A stretch of 64,000 nt of DNA from JAPLJM01 sp963708515 (GCA_963708515.1 CAVPSX010000012.1:186001-250000); one strand, 5' to 3'; shown: positions 53,408 through 63,954, counted from the stretch's first letter. Numbers and translations: made by a program. Notes: a model not told the origin generated them from the sequence alone.

Positions 53408-54538
53408 CTATTTCAAAGCGGCAAGGACGCGATCCTGTGCGTCCAGATAGAGCAGGTCATCAACGCTGCCGCTTTTTTCCGCCAGGTTTTTCACGGCTGT
53501 TTTCTTTTTTTTCAGGGCGGCATTTTTCAACGTCTCCAGGTTTCCTGCGGGCACGTCGCGAAATTCCAGTACGCCTCTTTCTCTTGCCCGTTCCATCAGC
53601 TCCAGACCCGTCCCGGTCCTGACGACCACCTGGTTCCAGGAGCGTGTCTCTTCCCAGTTCTCGGAAAAGTGCGCCGAACCAACGGAAAGATCGGCATACT
53701 CGGCCGTCGTATCGATGCAGTAGCGACAGGCTTCGCGCACCAGGGGCTCCACCTCTTCCATGGGAAACCTGAGCGCACCGTTGGCGGTAAATACCTCGAG
53801 AACGCCCTCCCCTGGCGGAACCTCCATGCCCGTGATCTCATTAAGACCTGTCCTGCTCTGAAGCAGATCGATCAGTTTCGCCCAGGAAAGCGTAAATCCG
53901 CAGAACAGACCGATGAGGAGCTTCAGCTTGTCGATCGGGTTCTCGCCGGAGGTCAGCTCCGGCTTGAATCGCATTTTGGCCAGGGCAAAGGCCTGGCAGG
54001 GCGTCGCTACAACGCCGATCCTCTGAGCCTGGCTCCTTGCCGTTCGGTTGAATTCGGCGATTGTCGGGGAAACGATGAATTTGCTTTTTGTTCGTTTCCG
54101 GAGCTCCTCCGGTTGGTGAACCGTCGCCCCTTCGTGCATAAAACGCTCCCGGCCCTCTGCGACAACGGCGGCCTCAATCAACCCCTCCTGAAGGGCCAGA
54201 GACATCAGGGCTGAAACCGTTCCACCGTGCTGGGCCTGCCGGCGGAGTTGGGCATCGGCGGCGCGGGTAATGTAAAAGGCCTTGATCGGTCCGATTTCCG
54301 GGGTGAATTCGGATGCCTCAAAAAAGCGCGCACGCAGCGCTTCGAGATCGACCGGCGTCCGGGGGCAAAAGGCATGACAGCGCCCCGCTGCGATGTCACA
54401 TGCGCTCAGAACAATCGTCTGGTCATGGTAAAAAACATGATAAGGGCAAAGATGGACGCAGGCCCCGCATCCCGTGCACAGTCCCGCATCCCGTACCTGC
54501 GCCGTCAGCTCCTTCTGCCCCATGATTGGTTGTGCCAT
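53408..54538 (-). CDS. FrhB-like coenzyme F420 hydrogenase/dehydrogenase beta subunit family protein
   Basis: The 376-residue protein begins with a ferredoxin-type motif (CTGCGACVHLCP plus a further CHAFCP) and continues with FrhB_FdhB N- and C-terminal domains (ATPCQAFALAKM, LFCGFTLSWAKL). The family contains flavin and Fe-S, and links F420, ferredoxin or other carriers in archaea and anaerobic bacteria. Start ATG 54538 is preceded by AAGGAGGG. It is first in the operon with iorA2 and iorB2, suggesting it passes their electrons to or from another carrier. Confidence 0.85.
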   Translation of the reverse strand: MAQPIMGQKELTAQVRDAGLCTGCGACVHLCPYHVFYHDQTIVLSACDIAAGRCHAFCPRTPVDLEALRARFFEASEFTPEIGPIKAFYITRAADAQLRRQAQHGGTVSALMSLALQEGLIEAAVVAEGRERFMHEGATVHQPEELRKRTKSKFIVSPTIAEFNRTARSQAQRIGVVATPCQAFALAKMRFKPELTSGENPIDKLKLLIGLFCGFTLSWAKLIDLLQSRTGLNEITGMEVPPGEGVLEVFTANGALRFPMEEVEPLVREACRYCIDTTAEYADLSVGSAHFSENWEETRSWNQVVVRTGTGLELMERARERGVLEFRDVPAGNLETLKNAALKKKKTAVKNLAEKSGSVDDLLYLDAQDRVLAALK

Positions 54539-54655
54539 CGATGCCGCCCTCCTTGTGTTCGAGACATTCCTTTCAAGATATACATGTGAGGAAATATTTA
54601 TTATCACATTTGGCAAAAGTCGAACAGCGGATAAAGCACTTTCTTTATCTTCCGA

Positions 54656-54685
54656 TTGACAAAAACGCCTTTTGCCTGTTATCTT
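54656..54685 (+). promoter_or_regulatory. Promoter upstream of the cyclic-nucleotide-binding protein gene
   Basis: TTGACA (54656-54661) and TATCTT (54680-54685), spacer 18 bases, 52 bases before ATG 54738. Confidence 0.5.
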
Positions 54686-54737
54686 ACATAAAATCGGAAA
54701 ATGATCGAACTTTCAATAATTTTAAAGGGGGGTGGAC

Positions 54738-55112
54738 ATGCTTCAGATTGCGTCTTACGAATCATATCAGGATGGGCAAATCATATTCAAGGAGGGAGAT
54801 TCCGGAGACTGGGTCTATGTAGTCGAGTCCGGTTCCGTGGAACTGTCAAAGAAAATAGGAGAAACGAAAGTCGTCATCGAGGTGCTGCGGCGTGAAGGGG
54901 ATGTCTTCGGTGAGATGGCCTTTATTGCCAACATATCAAGGACAGCGACGGCCACTGCGATCGGTCCGGCAACCGTCGGAATCATCGATCGGACATACCT
55001 GGATGAAGAATTTAATCGACTGTCCGGCAGCTTCCAGTCCATTTTAAAATCACTGGTGCTGCGTCTGAAAAAAACCACGGAAACAATCGCTGAGGCTAAG
55101 GTAAAAGCATAA
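54738..55112 (+). CDS. Cyclic-nucleotide-binding domain protein
   Basis: The product, about 124 residues, is essentially one cyclic nucleotide-binding beta-barrel. It has FKEGDSGDWVYVVESGSVELSK and the phosphate-binding cassette GDVFGEMAFI-ANISRTATATA. No DNA-binding HTH follows, so it is not a CRP-type regulator and instead likely acts through a partner. ATG 54738 is chosen because GGGGGG precedes it (the alternative is GTG 54732). It diverges from the FrhB-like operon. Confidence 0.88.
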   Translation: MLQIASYESYQDGQIIFKEGDSGDWVYVVESGSVELSKKIGETKVVIEVLRREGDVFGEMAFIANISRTATATAIGPATVGIIDRTYLDEEFNRLSGSFQSILKSLVLRLKKTTETIAEAKVKA

Positions 55113-55302
55113 GCAGCCCTATCACGGGCCGGTTATGCCGATAAGCAGTTATCGTTGAGAAGCGCCCCGTGCTCATGAGCTGCGCTCCAAGACGTTCTGC
55201 TTTTTACTCCATTGAATATCCGGAGGTTTGTTGCCGGTTGAAAAAATTACGATAAACTTAATCCATGCCGGAACAACATAACAGAAAGGAGAGCGCGCCA
55301 GT

Positions 55303-56679
55303 ATGACGAATCATCATGACGAGCGGATTCTAAAGAATGAAGAACAGATCGAAAAACTCAAAGCGACCATACCAACCTGGATCAAGGACCTCAAACGACC
55401 GGAGACGCCGATGCTCGTCCCGAAGTTCGGACCTCTCCAGGGCATCCGCGTAATCAGTTCGGGCATCGTGATTGCGCAACCTTTTGCGGCGACCAAACTT
55501 GCGATGTTCGGCGCGGAGGTCATCCACATCGAACGGCCCGGCGGTGACATCCACCGACGCACAGGACCACACCTGACAAGGGGCGTGAGGCCCCACGGTT
55601 GCGATTGGGCCAATGAAGCCATCAATCGTCTATCCTTTGGATTGAACCTCAAGAACCTCAGGGGTGTTGAGCTCGGGATGGCCCTCTGGAAAATCTCCGA
55701 TGTTTGGATGGAATCATCTGCGCCCGGGACCATCGAGCGATCAGGCATCACCCCGGAACTGGCTCTTGCCGTGAACCCCAGGCTGGTCATCCTGCGTGTC
55801 AGCACCTATGGTCAGTACGGGGCCGGCGAAATGCTTGGAAGGCCCGGGTACGATGCGCTCGGTCAGGCTTACGGCGGCATGATCGCTGTCACCGGCGATC
55901 CAAACGGCCCTCCTCAGCGGGCCAAAGTCTATACGGCCGACTACATGACAGCCATGCATGGCTGGGCTGCCGTCCTGATGGCACTCATGGAAGTCCAGCG
56001 GTCAGGCAGGGGACAGGTCATAGACCTTTCCCAGTTTGAAGCGGTCCACGCCACGATGGGATTCCAGATGCCCTGGATAACCGGGGAGGGGAAGGCGTCG
56101 GCACACTCAGGGAACAAGGCCCCAACATTTCAGCCTTACGACACGTTCATGTGCAAGGATGGTTATGTCTTCATCGGCGCCCTTGGGCCTGTCATTTATG
56201 AACGGGTGCCGAAATTTCTGGGGCTGGACCCGGAGGAATACAGCTACGAGGCATGCTCCAAGGACGCGGTGGCTGTGAGTTCCGAAAAGGGACTGGCCCT
56301 CGACCGGAAGCTCCGCGAATACTGCGCCAGCCGGACCCGCATGGAGGTTGAGAAAGAAGTCAACGCGGCACAGATCGGATGCTGCCGTGTCATGAATGCC
56401 ATGGACATGCTCAAAGAGGAACATTACAATTTACGGGAATCTCACGTGCCTGTTCTTGACCGGCAGTCCGGAGTTCCCATCCGGGTCGGCGGCGTCATTC
56501 CGAAAATGTCCCTGACCCCGGGCCAGGTATGGCGGGGCGCACCGGCTATTGGTGAAGACACAACGGACATCATGGAGAAACTGCTCGGATTTTCCCAACA
56601 TGCCATTCAGGAATACTATTCGGGAGGAATCATCCACCGGACAGAGCCGTGCACGCAGCCTGCCTGCGATCCGATATAG
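55303..56679 (+). CDS. Class III (CaiB/BaiF-type) CoA-transferase
   Basis: The 458-residue protein contains the family landmarks GIRVISSGIVIAQPFAATKLAMFGAEVIHIE, VSTYGQYG, YDALGQAYGGMIAVTG and the ADYMTAMHGWAAVLMAL segment with the likely catalytic aspartate. These enzymes transfer CoA between carboxylic acids with a glutamyl/aspartyl thioester step. An extra N-terminal 40 residues (HHDERILKNEEQ) is unusual. AAAGGAG precedes the ATG. The substrate is unknown; the nearby Ior operon makes aryl or phenylacetate-type acids plausible. Confidence 0.9.
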   Translation: MTNHHDERILKNEEQIEKLKATIPTWIKDLKRPETPMLVPKFGPLQGIRVISSGIVIAQPFAATKLAMFGAEVIHIERPGGDIHRRTGPHLTRGVRPHGCDWANEAINRLSFGLNLKNLRGVELGMALWKISDVWMESSAPGTIERSGITPELALAVNPRLVILRVSTYGQYGAGEMLGRPGYDALGQAYGGMIAVTGDPNGPPQRAKVYTADYMTAMHGWAAVLMALMEVQRSGRGQVIDLSQFEAVHATMGFQMPWITGEGKASAHSGNKAPTFQPYDTFMCKDGYVFIGALGPVIYERVPKFLGLDPEEYSYEACSKDAVAVSSEKGLALDRKLREYCASRTRMEVEKEVNAAQIGCCRVMNAMDMLKEEHYNLRESHVPVLDRQSGVPIRVGGVIPKMSLTPGQVWRGAPAIGEDTTDIMEKLLGFSQHAIQEYYSGGIIHRTEPCTQPACDPI

Positions 56680-56798
56680 GTGTCGTAGCCGCCGGTCTAT
56701 TGAAAATTATCATCTGCGTCAAACGAGTTCATTATGCCGATGTTAGAGCGTCTGTTTCTTTGTTTTTCTCAAAGCGGTAAAATTTAGACATGCAATAG

Positions 56799-56841
56799 TA
56801 AAAAAAGGGCTTACCGGACCGCATGAACCGTGTAAGCCCTT
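56799..56841 (-). terminator. Rho-independent terminator of the tRNA-Leu gene
   Basis: AAGGGCTTAC (56805-56814) pairs with GTAAGCCCTT (56832-56841). On the reverse strand the stem is followed by a run of T residues, so it ends the tRNA transcript. Confidence 0.85.
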
Positions 56842-56849
56842 GATTTACC

Positions 56850-56937
56850 TGGTGCCCGGAGCCGGGGTCGAACCGGCACAGCCACAAGGACCGAGGGATT
56901 TTAAGTCCCTTGCGTCTACCAATTCCGCCATCCAGGC
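56850..56937 (-). tRNA. tRNA-Leu (anticodon UAA)
   Basis: An 88-base tRNA including encoded CCA. The acceptor arms are GCCTGGA and TCCGGGC with one G-U pair, discriminator A. The anticodon loop is CTTAAAA with anticodon UAA (leucine), the long variable arm typical of tRNA-Leu is present, and the T-arm reads GGTTCGA-CCC. A single-gene unit with its own promoter and terminator. Confidence 0.96.
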
Positions 56938-56957
56938 ACTGGTTATGCGTGCCGCTT

Positions 56958-56986
56958 CCCATATTATTTTTGCAAAAACGTGTCAA
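56958..56986 (-). promoter_or_regulatory. Promoter of tRNA-Leu
   Basis: On the reverse strand TTGACA (56981-56986) and TATGGG (56958-56963) are separated by 17 bases, and the -10 lies 20 bases before the tRNA 5' end. Confidence 0.55.
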
Positions 56987-57136
56987 GGTCTTAATCCGCC
57001 ATCCATCTCCGTACGGAACGCTTTACGTGCTTTCAGAATTTATACATCGCGTCCATAATCCAAAGGACCAGGAGACATAAAGCGGATATTCAGCGGTGCG
57101 ATGAAAAGAGGATCCGAAGGGGCGCTATCCGTTCTT

Positions 57137-57856
57137 TCAGATCAGCTCCAGCTCCCCCCATGCGCCCAGTTCATCCCCGACAATGATCAGGATGCCAAGC
57201 ACACCCCTGATCCGGGCGCCGAATGTCAGTGCCTTCTTGATGTCCGTTTTCTTTTTCACGCGGTTTCCGATAGCTGTAGCCGCCGCATCGGCCAATGATG
57301 TGGACTCGGACTTCACACATACGGCATCCGCGGTTCCGAAGCTCAAAGATGGGCCGACTGTTGCCGAGGAAGTGCAGACGCCTATGGGCATCTCCTCGGG
57401 CCGTATGCGAATAGTCAGCCTATGGCTCAGCGGAGACGTTCCGGCAAAGATGCCGATTTTTACCTCCTCCTCACATCTCAAGAAGATATCGCCTCCATTT
57501 TCAACAATTACACTAGAAGTCAGCGACAACAGGTCCTGCCCGACATGTTCAGCAATGGCCCCGGCCACGGCCGCCATCGGTCCCACGCCGGCCAGTCGGG
57601 CAGCCTGGAGCATATCCCGGACGATATCGGGCGCCAGATCGTTCGGCTCAAGCGGGCTCAGTGCGCTGATAAACGCCGGATGACCAGCAATATAGGCCTC
57701 CAGGTGGGCCCGGTGGCGATGCACGGATTCGAGCGCAGGCCCTTTCAATTCGATGTCGGAACTGATCAGCAGGTCTGTTTGGCGCACCGTGACCTGATAG
57801 GATAGAAGGTTGTTCTTTGAGACATGGCGACGATAGGTTCTTTCTAGATATTGCAT
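57137..57856 (-). CDS. UPF0280/ApbE-like protein
   Basis: The protein, about 239 residues from ATG 57856, contains YQVTVRQTDLLISSD, GVGPMAAVAGAIAEHVG and VENGGDIFL, the conserved segments of the UPF0280 family, a distant relative of ApbE (FMN transferase). The family is typical of methanogens and anaerobic bacteria and its role is unproven. It follows dnaE closely on the same strand; a TTG at 57898 would overlap the dnaE stop but matches the family worse. Confidence 0.8.
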   Translation of the reverse strand: MQYLERTYRRHVSKNNLLSYQVTVRQTDLLISSDIELKGPALESVHRHRAHLEAYIAGHPAFISALSPLEPNDLAPDIVRDMLQAARLAGVGPMAAVAGAIAEHVGQDLLSLTSSVIVENGGDIFLRCEEEVKIGIFAGTSPLSHRLTIRIRPEEMPIGVCTSSATVGPSLSFGTADAVCVKSESTSLADAAATAIGNRVKKKTDIKKALTFGARIRGVLGILIIVGDELGAWGELELI

Positions 57857-57894
57857 AAAGAAAAGACCTGCCCAGAAAGAAATAACTGAGTTCG

Positions 57895-60800
57895 TCAAAT
57901 GAAGCGGGTTGCGCCGGCGCCCAGGATCCGATCGGCTTCCTGCCTGAGTTGCTCTGTGGGGGCAAACCGCACATTTTTACCCAGATAGATCACTGTTTCA
58001 GACTGATCATCCAGCAGATGAATGAAGCCCTCTGCCTTGCCCGGTTGTTTTTTCAATACCGCCCGGAGCGCTTTCAGGTCATGATCCGCCAGGCGCAGCG
58101 TATCAAAACGGAAACTGGCCGTCTGAAAAGGATGATCGAGAGCCTCGGAAAGCGGCAAGACCTCCGTTGCAATGACTTTGATACTTTCCTCGCCGGCATC
58201 GACCGTGCCTTTGACCAGGAGCGGTTCCTCGCCGTGCAGCAGATCATAGGCCTTTCGATAAACATCCGCAAAAAAAACTACCTCAATCGACCCCTTGAGG
58301 TCTTCAATTGTTACATAGGCCATGAGGTCTTTTTTCTTGGTCGTCGTCTCGCGGATGCGGCTGACAATGCATGCAAAACGGACATCTTCCTGATCTTTTT
58401 TCTCCAGGATTGCGTCGGCATCGGTATTGACGACCTTCATCATTCGATCTTTAAATCCGGAAAGTGGATGGTCGGTAATATAGAAGCCCAGCGTTTCCTT
58501 TTCCTGGGCAAGCAGCTCTTTCGCATCCCACTCCGGAAGTTGCTGTAGAATGGCCTTTTCAGCCATATCGGGATCGGCGGCTTCTTTTTTTTCCAATTGA
58601 TCAAAAATACTGAACTGGCCGCTGCTCTTTTCCCGCTGGCGGCGCTGCGCCAGTTCAATGATTTCCTCGTTGGAGGCGATCAATGCCCGCCGTTTGTAAC
58701 CCATGCTGTCAAAAGCGCCGCACTTGATCAGGCTTTCGACGACGCGCTTATTGACTTTCCTGAGATCTACGTTTTCACAAAAATGATAGAAGGAACGGAA
58801 TTTTTCGAGGCGGTTTCTGGCCTCGATCAGGGTTTCGATGGCGCCGACCCCCACATTTTTTACCGCGGAAAGACCAAAACGGATCTGATCTCCCGAAACG
58901 CTGAAATCCCGATGGGATTCGTTGATATCGGGTGGCAGGACAAATATCCCCATGTCCTTGCAGCCGGCAATGTGCTTGATGATTTTATCCCGATTGTCTT
59001 TTTCACTGGTCAGCAGGGCAGCCATGAATTCCGCCGGATAGTGCGCCTTCAGGTAGGCCGTCTGGTAAGAGATCATGGCGTAAGCCGTACTGTGCGACTT
59101 GTTGAAACCATACTGCGCAAATTTCTCCATCTGCTCCCAGATTTTTCTGGCTTTTGGCTCTGCTATCTTTTTTGTTTTCGCTCCTGAGAGAAATTTTGGC
59201 TTCTCCTTTTCCATCTTCTCGAGCTCTTTTCTTGCTCATGACCTTCCGGAGCGTATCGGCTTCTGCCATCGTGTAATTGCCGATGGCGCCGGCAATCTGC
59301 ATGACCTGTTCCTGGTAAACGATAACCCCGTAGGTTTCCTTCAGGATGGCTTCCAGCTCGGGCAATTCATAGACGATTTTTGTCCTGCCCTGCTTGCGCG
59401 AGATAAACTCCGGCACCATGCTCATCGGTCCCGGGCGGTAAAGGGCGATCAGGGCGATCACATCCTCGATGCAGTCAGGTTTCATGCTGACGAGAATATC
59501 CTTCATGCCAGCGCTTTCCAGTTGAAAGACACCGTCCGTATCGCCGCGCATGAGCAGTTGATAGGTTTTCTCGTCGGCAAGCGGCAGCGCGCCCATATCG
59601 ACACCGGCCCCCCTGCCCTCTTTGATCAACCGGAGTGCATTCCTGATCACAGTCAGTGTCTTCAGACCCAGAAAATCGAATTTGGTCAGGCCGATGGCCT
59701 CGATGTCCTTCATGGCAAACTGCGTGATCGTATCGTCCTTCGGCGCACAAAGGGGAACCCTTTCCACCAGCGGCACATCCGAAATCACGACGCCGGCGGC
59801 GTGAGTGGAGGCGTGACGGTTCAGACCTTCCAATGCCCGCGAAAGGGAGAGCAGTTTCGCGATTTTCGGATTCTTCTTTTCCTCTTCCTGCAGCCGGGGT
59901 TCCATTTTGACGGCGTCATCGAGTGAAATGTTCAGTACGTTCGGTACAAGCTTGGCAATGGCGTCCACTTCCCCATAAGGCATATCGAGCGCCCGGCCCA
60001 CGTCCCGGATGACCGCCCTGGCCTGCATCTTGCCGAAGGTGATAATTTGTGAAACCCTGTCATTCCCGTACTTTTGCGTCACATAGCGGATGATTTCATC
60101 CCGCCCTTCCTGGCAGAAGTCGATATCGATATCCGGCATGCTGATCCGGTCCGGATTCAGAAAGCGCTCAAAAAAAAGACCATAACGAATCGGGTCGATG
60201 GTGGTGATGCCCAGGGCGCAGGCCACGAGGCTTCCGGCCGCAGAGCCGCGACCCGGACCGACAGGAATGCTGCATTGTTTTGCGTAATTCACGAAGTCGG
60301 AAACAATCAGGAAGTACCCGGCAAACCCCATGGATCGGATCATATCGAGTTCTTCCCGGAGGCGTTTTCCGTATTTCTCCCAAGCCGTTCCGTTCTGTAT
60401 TCCCTTGAGAATCCGGGGCATCAGCTCCTGAAGGCCTTTCTCGGCCTTTTGTGTCAGCACATCATCGAGATTTTCGCCCGGGGAAATCTCGAAATGCGGC
60501 AGGAGAATCTGGCCAAAGTCAAGTGTCAGGTTGCACATTTCCGCGATCTTGATCGTATTTTCGATGGCTTCCGGATATTTCTGAAACAGGCGCTTCATGT
60601 CATCCGGCGAGCGCAAATAGAACTGGTCAGTGCCGAAGCGCATCCGGTCCTTGTCTTCGAGCGTCTTGCCGGTCTGGATGCACAGCAGCACCTCGTGCGC
60701 CTCCGCATCCTCGCGGTTGATATAGTGACAGTCGTTTGTGGCCACCAGTGGGATGGCCAACTCGCGGCTCAATGCAATCAGTCCCTCATTGGCAACGCTC

Positions 60801-61355
60801 TGTTCCGGCAGACCATTCTCCATGATCTCCAGAAAAAAATTTTCCGGTCCAAATATCGCCTGGTATTCTCTGGCCGCCTGCTCGGGCCGCATCCCGGTTG
60901 CCCCGCAGCAGGCAGGCGGCAATTTCGCCGTGCAGGCAGGCGCTCAGGCCGATCAAACCTTCGTGATGGTCTTTGAGAATTTCCTTGTCGATCCTGGGCT
61001 TGTAATAAAATCCATCCAGATAGCCCGCCGTGGTCAGCTTCATGAGGTTTTTATATCCCTGCATGTTTTTCACAAGCACCAGCAGGTGCCTCGCCGACTC
61101 ACCGGCCTGGCCGTTTTTATCGAAACGGCTCTTCGGCGCGACATAAAACTCACAGCCGATGATGGGTTTGATCCCGTGCTTGTAGGCCTGCTGATAAAAA
61201 CTGATAGCCCCGAACATATTGCCGTGGTCAGTCATAGCAATAGCCGGCATCTGGTATTCCCTGGCTTTTTTCAGCAGATCATCGATACGGATGGCGCCGT
61301 CCAGAAGGCTGTACTGCGTATGGACGTGCAGGTGAACAAAATCGGCATGTTTCAT
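57895..61355 (-). CDS. dnaE: DNA polymerase III subunit alpha DnaE (two frame breaks)
   Basis: This is the replicative polymerase, about 1152 residues when repaired. The PHP domain begins HADFVHLHVHTQYSLLDG; the polymerase palm has GPGRGSAAGSLVA and PDIDIDF, which carries catalytic aspartates; later come the fingers (GVIVYQEQVMQIAG), HhH and OB domains. One extra base near 60881-60886 and one near 59214-59222 break the frame. Removing them restores GNRDAAEQAAREYQ and KKRAREMEKEKPKF. For an essential gene, sequencing indels are the likely cause. Start chosen at ATG 61355. It is 29 bases from guaB. Confidence 0.95.
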
Positions 61356-61384
61356 GGGGGTTCTCTCAGTTTTCGTCAAACCGT

Positions 61385-62845
61385 CTAATCCAGCCAGTAA
61401 TTCGGCGCCTCTTTGGTAATGATGACATCATGCACGTGGCTTTCCCTGAGACCTGCGGAGGTGATGCGGACAAAGTGCGCGTTTTCCCGCATGTCACGAA
61501 TCGTCCTGCATCCCACGTAGCCCATGCCGGCCTTGAGGCCGCCGATAAGCTGCTGAATGCTGGCCGACAGGGATCCCCGGAACGGGACCCGGCCTTCGAT
61601 GCCTTCGGGGACAAGCTTCAGATCGCCCTCGATGTCATCCTGATAGTAGCGGTCGCGACTCCCCATTTTCATGGCCTCCAGGGAACCCATTCCCCGATAG
61701 ACCTTGTAACTTCTCCCCTGGAAGAGAATGGTTTCGCCGGGGCTCTCCTCCGTTCCGGCAAAGAGGCCGCCGATCATGACGGCATGGGCACCCGCAGCCA
61801 GGGCTTTGACGATATCGCCGGAAAATTTGATTCCCCCGTCGGCAATCACGGGGATGCCGTGCTGCGCCGCGGCTTTATAGGCGTCGCGAATGGCGCTCAT
61901 CTGGGGAATCCCGACGCCGGCAATGATGCGCGTGGTACAGATGGAGCCGGGCCCGACGCCGATTTTGACGGCATCCACGCCCGCCTCGATGAGGGCCTTC
62001 GCCCCTTCCGCCGTGGCGACGTTGCCGGCAATAAGTTCACATTTGGGGAAATTCCGCTTCGTGTCCCGAACGGCATCCAGAACACTGGCGGAATGCCCGT
62101 GAGAGGTGTCGATGACGATCACGTCCGCCCCGGCGTTCAACAGGGCGTCCATCCGCGGTTCCCGGTCCAGTACGCCGACTGCCGCGCCAACTCTCAGCCT
62201 GCCCAGGGAATCCTTGCAGGCATTAGGATATCTTTTGATCTTTTCAATGTCTTTGATCGTGATAAGGCCCTTGAGGTTGTAGTCGTCATCCACCACCAGC
62301 AGTTTTTCAATGCGGTGTTTATGGAGTAGTTTTTTCGATTCCTCGAGGGAAATATTCGATTTTACAGTGACGAGGCGCTTCTTGGTCATAACCCGCGATA
62401 CAGACTGGTCCAGATTGGTTTCAAAACGAAGGTCGCGGTTGGTCAGGATCCCGACGAGTCTGCGGTTCTTGACGACCGGAACGCCGGAGATGCGATACTG
62501 ATTCATGAGATTCAGGGCATCGCTGACCTTTTGTTCCGGTTCGATCGTAATCGGGTCCACGATCATACCGCTTTCTGACTTCTTGACCTTGTCCACCTCC
62601 AGGGCCTGCCGCTCAATGCTCATGTTCCTGTGGATGATTCCGATTCCGCCCTCCTGGGACATGCAGATCGCGACTCTGGATTCGGTGACCGTATCCATAG
62701 CCGCACTGACAATGGGAATGTTCAGGGGGATGTTTTTCGTCAACAGTGTTGACGTCTCCACATCCCTGGGCATGACGGCCGATGCCGCGGGCACAAGCAG
62801 CAGATCGTCAAATGTCAGGGCCTCTTTTACGTAATCTTCCAGCAT
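61385..62845 (-). CDS. guaB: Inosine-5'-monophosphate dehydrogenase
   Basis: GuaB makes XMP for guanine nucleotide synthesis. This 486-residue protein has two CBS domains inserted near residues 90-205, the catalytic loop cysteine in GVGPGSICTTRI, the IMP-binding GGIKFSGDIVKALAAGA region and YRGMGSLEAM. Length and motifs are normal. The start is one base from the DUF1285 stop, so they are cotranscribed. Confidence 0.97.
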   Translation of the reverse strand: MLEDYVKEALTFDDLLLVPAASAVMPRDVETSTLLTKNIPLNIPIVSAAMDTVTESRVAICMSQEGGIGIIHRNMSIERQALEVDKVKKSESGMIVDPITIEPEQKVSDALNLMNQYRISGVPVVKNRRLVGILTNRDLRFETNLDQSVSRVMTKKRLVTVKSNISLEESKKLLHKHRIEKLLVVDDDYNLKGLITIKDIEKIKRYPNACKDSLGRLRVGAAVGVLDREPRMDALLNAGADVIVIDTSHGHSASVLDAVRDTKRNFPKCELIAGNVATAEGAKALIEAGVDAVKIGVGPGSICTTRIIAGVGIPQMSAIRDAYKAAAQHGIPVIADGGIKFSGDIVKALAAGAHAVMIGGLFAGTEESPGETILFQGRSYKVYRGMGSLEAMKMGSRDRYYQDDIEGDLKLVPEGIEGRVPFRGSLSASIQQLIGGLKAGMGYVGCRTIRDMRENAHFVRITSAGLRESHVHDVIITKEAPNYWLD

Positions 62846-62846
62846 A

Positions 62847-63349
62847 TTATGCCTCCCTTTGATGGCTTTGCCGATGATTTTCGTCTTTCAGATAGTACCG
62901 TTCTCCATTGAGCGGAATGAAATATTTATCCCGATCCTCGTCATATTCAATATCACCGGCCAACTGATAATAGGCCGGGCGCAGGAAACGCGCGTCAAAG
63001 CGATCCACTTTGACGGTGCAGTACAGCACGTTTTCCTTTCCGATCCGAAGCGTTGCCGGGTCCAGCAGATCGACGGTGTCATCGGATAGCAGCAGAAAAA
63101 AGACCGTCTTCCCGTCTTTTTCGGAAAGCGCCTGCCGTACCGACCGGACAACAAAGGCCGTATCTTCAACCTCCAGATAACACAGGTCTTTTTCCAGTTC
63201 GATCAGATACTTTCCCGTCTCATCCTGCCGGAGGTTCTGATAAAAGAAGTTCACGATTTCTTTCCTGAACATTTCCGCGCCCTTGTAATACCATACGCCC
63301 TCCTTGTCGATCCGGATCTGGCAAAGAGGGGATCACCCGTCATTTCCAT
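62847..63349 (-). CDS. DUF1285 family protein (frame break)
   Basis: A 167-residue protein when repaired. It shows IRIDKEGVWYYKGAEMFRKEIVNFFY, then LEKDLCYLEVEDTAFVVRSV, the typical DUF1285 core. One base is missing near 63320-63330; otherwise a start at ATG 63272 gives a 141-residue product without the N-terminal strand. GGAG precedes ATG 63349. Function unknown, but it lies in an operon between dtd and guaB. Confidence 0.75.
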
Positions 63350-63360
63350 GAAAAAAACTC

Positions 63361-63810
63361 CTAAAATCGTTTCTTGCTGTCAAGCAGCATCGTCACCGGA
63401 CCGTCGTTGACCAGTTCCACCTTCATCATCGCCTGAAACTCGCCGCATGCCGCGCAGGCAACCTTTTCAGAGGCCCTTTTCATGAAATATTCATACAGGG
63501 CCTTTGCCGGTCCGGGATCTTCGGCGCGGATAAAGGAGGGTCTTTTGCCTTTCCAACAATCGCCCAGGAGGGTAAACTGGGATACCACCAGCAGCCCGCC
63601 GGCGACATCCAACAGGGAAAGATTCATCTTCCCTTCCCGGTCTTCAAAGATACGCAGTTGGATTGCCTTTTCAAGAATCAAGTCGGCATCCCCGGCGGTG
63701 TCGCCCTTTTCGATTCCGAGGAACACCAAAAGCCCCGCGCCAATGCTTGAAATGACCTGATTGTTCACTGATACCGAGGCCTTATCGACCCTCTGGACCA
63801 TCAACCGCAT
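63361..63810 (-). CDS. dtd: D-aminoacyl-tRNA deacylase
   Basis: Dtd recycles tRNAs misloaded with D-amino acids. The 149-residue protein has the family signatures SQFTLLGDCWKGKRPSF and the C-terminal GPVTMLLDS, the loop that positions the D-amino-acid carbonyl. It is the first visible gene of the reverse-strand operon with DUF1285, guaB, dnaE and the UPF0280 gene. Confidence 0.95.
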   Translation of the reverse strand: MRLMVQRVDKASVSVNNQVISSIGAGLLVFLGIEKGDTAGDADLILEKAIQLRIFEDREGKMNLSLLDVAGGLLVVSQFTLLGDCWKGKRPSFIRAEDPGPAKALYEYFMKRASEKVACAACGEFQAMMKVELVNDGPVTMLLDSKKRF

Positions 63811-63954
63811 ACGCCGCTACTCCTCAAATGAGGCGCATGTTAGCAATAAAGAGAGTCTGCTTCAAGTCTTTTCTCGTATTATGGGGGAATGGATGTTCAG
63901 GCGTCAGGAGGAGCTGTAAGGGGGGGTCTGATATAAGTTGCGGGCGGCGCCGGA

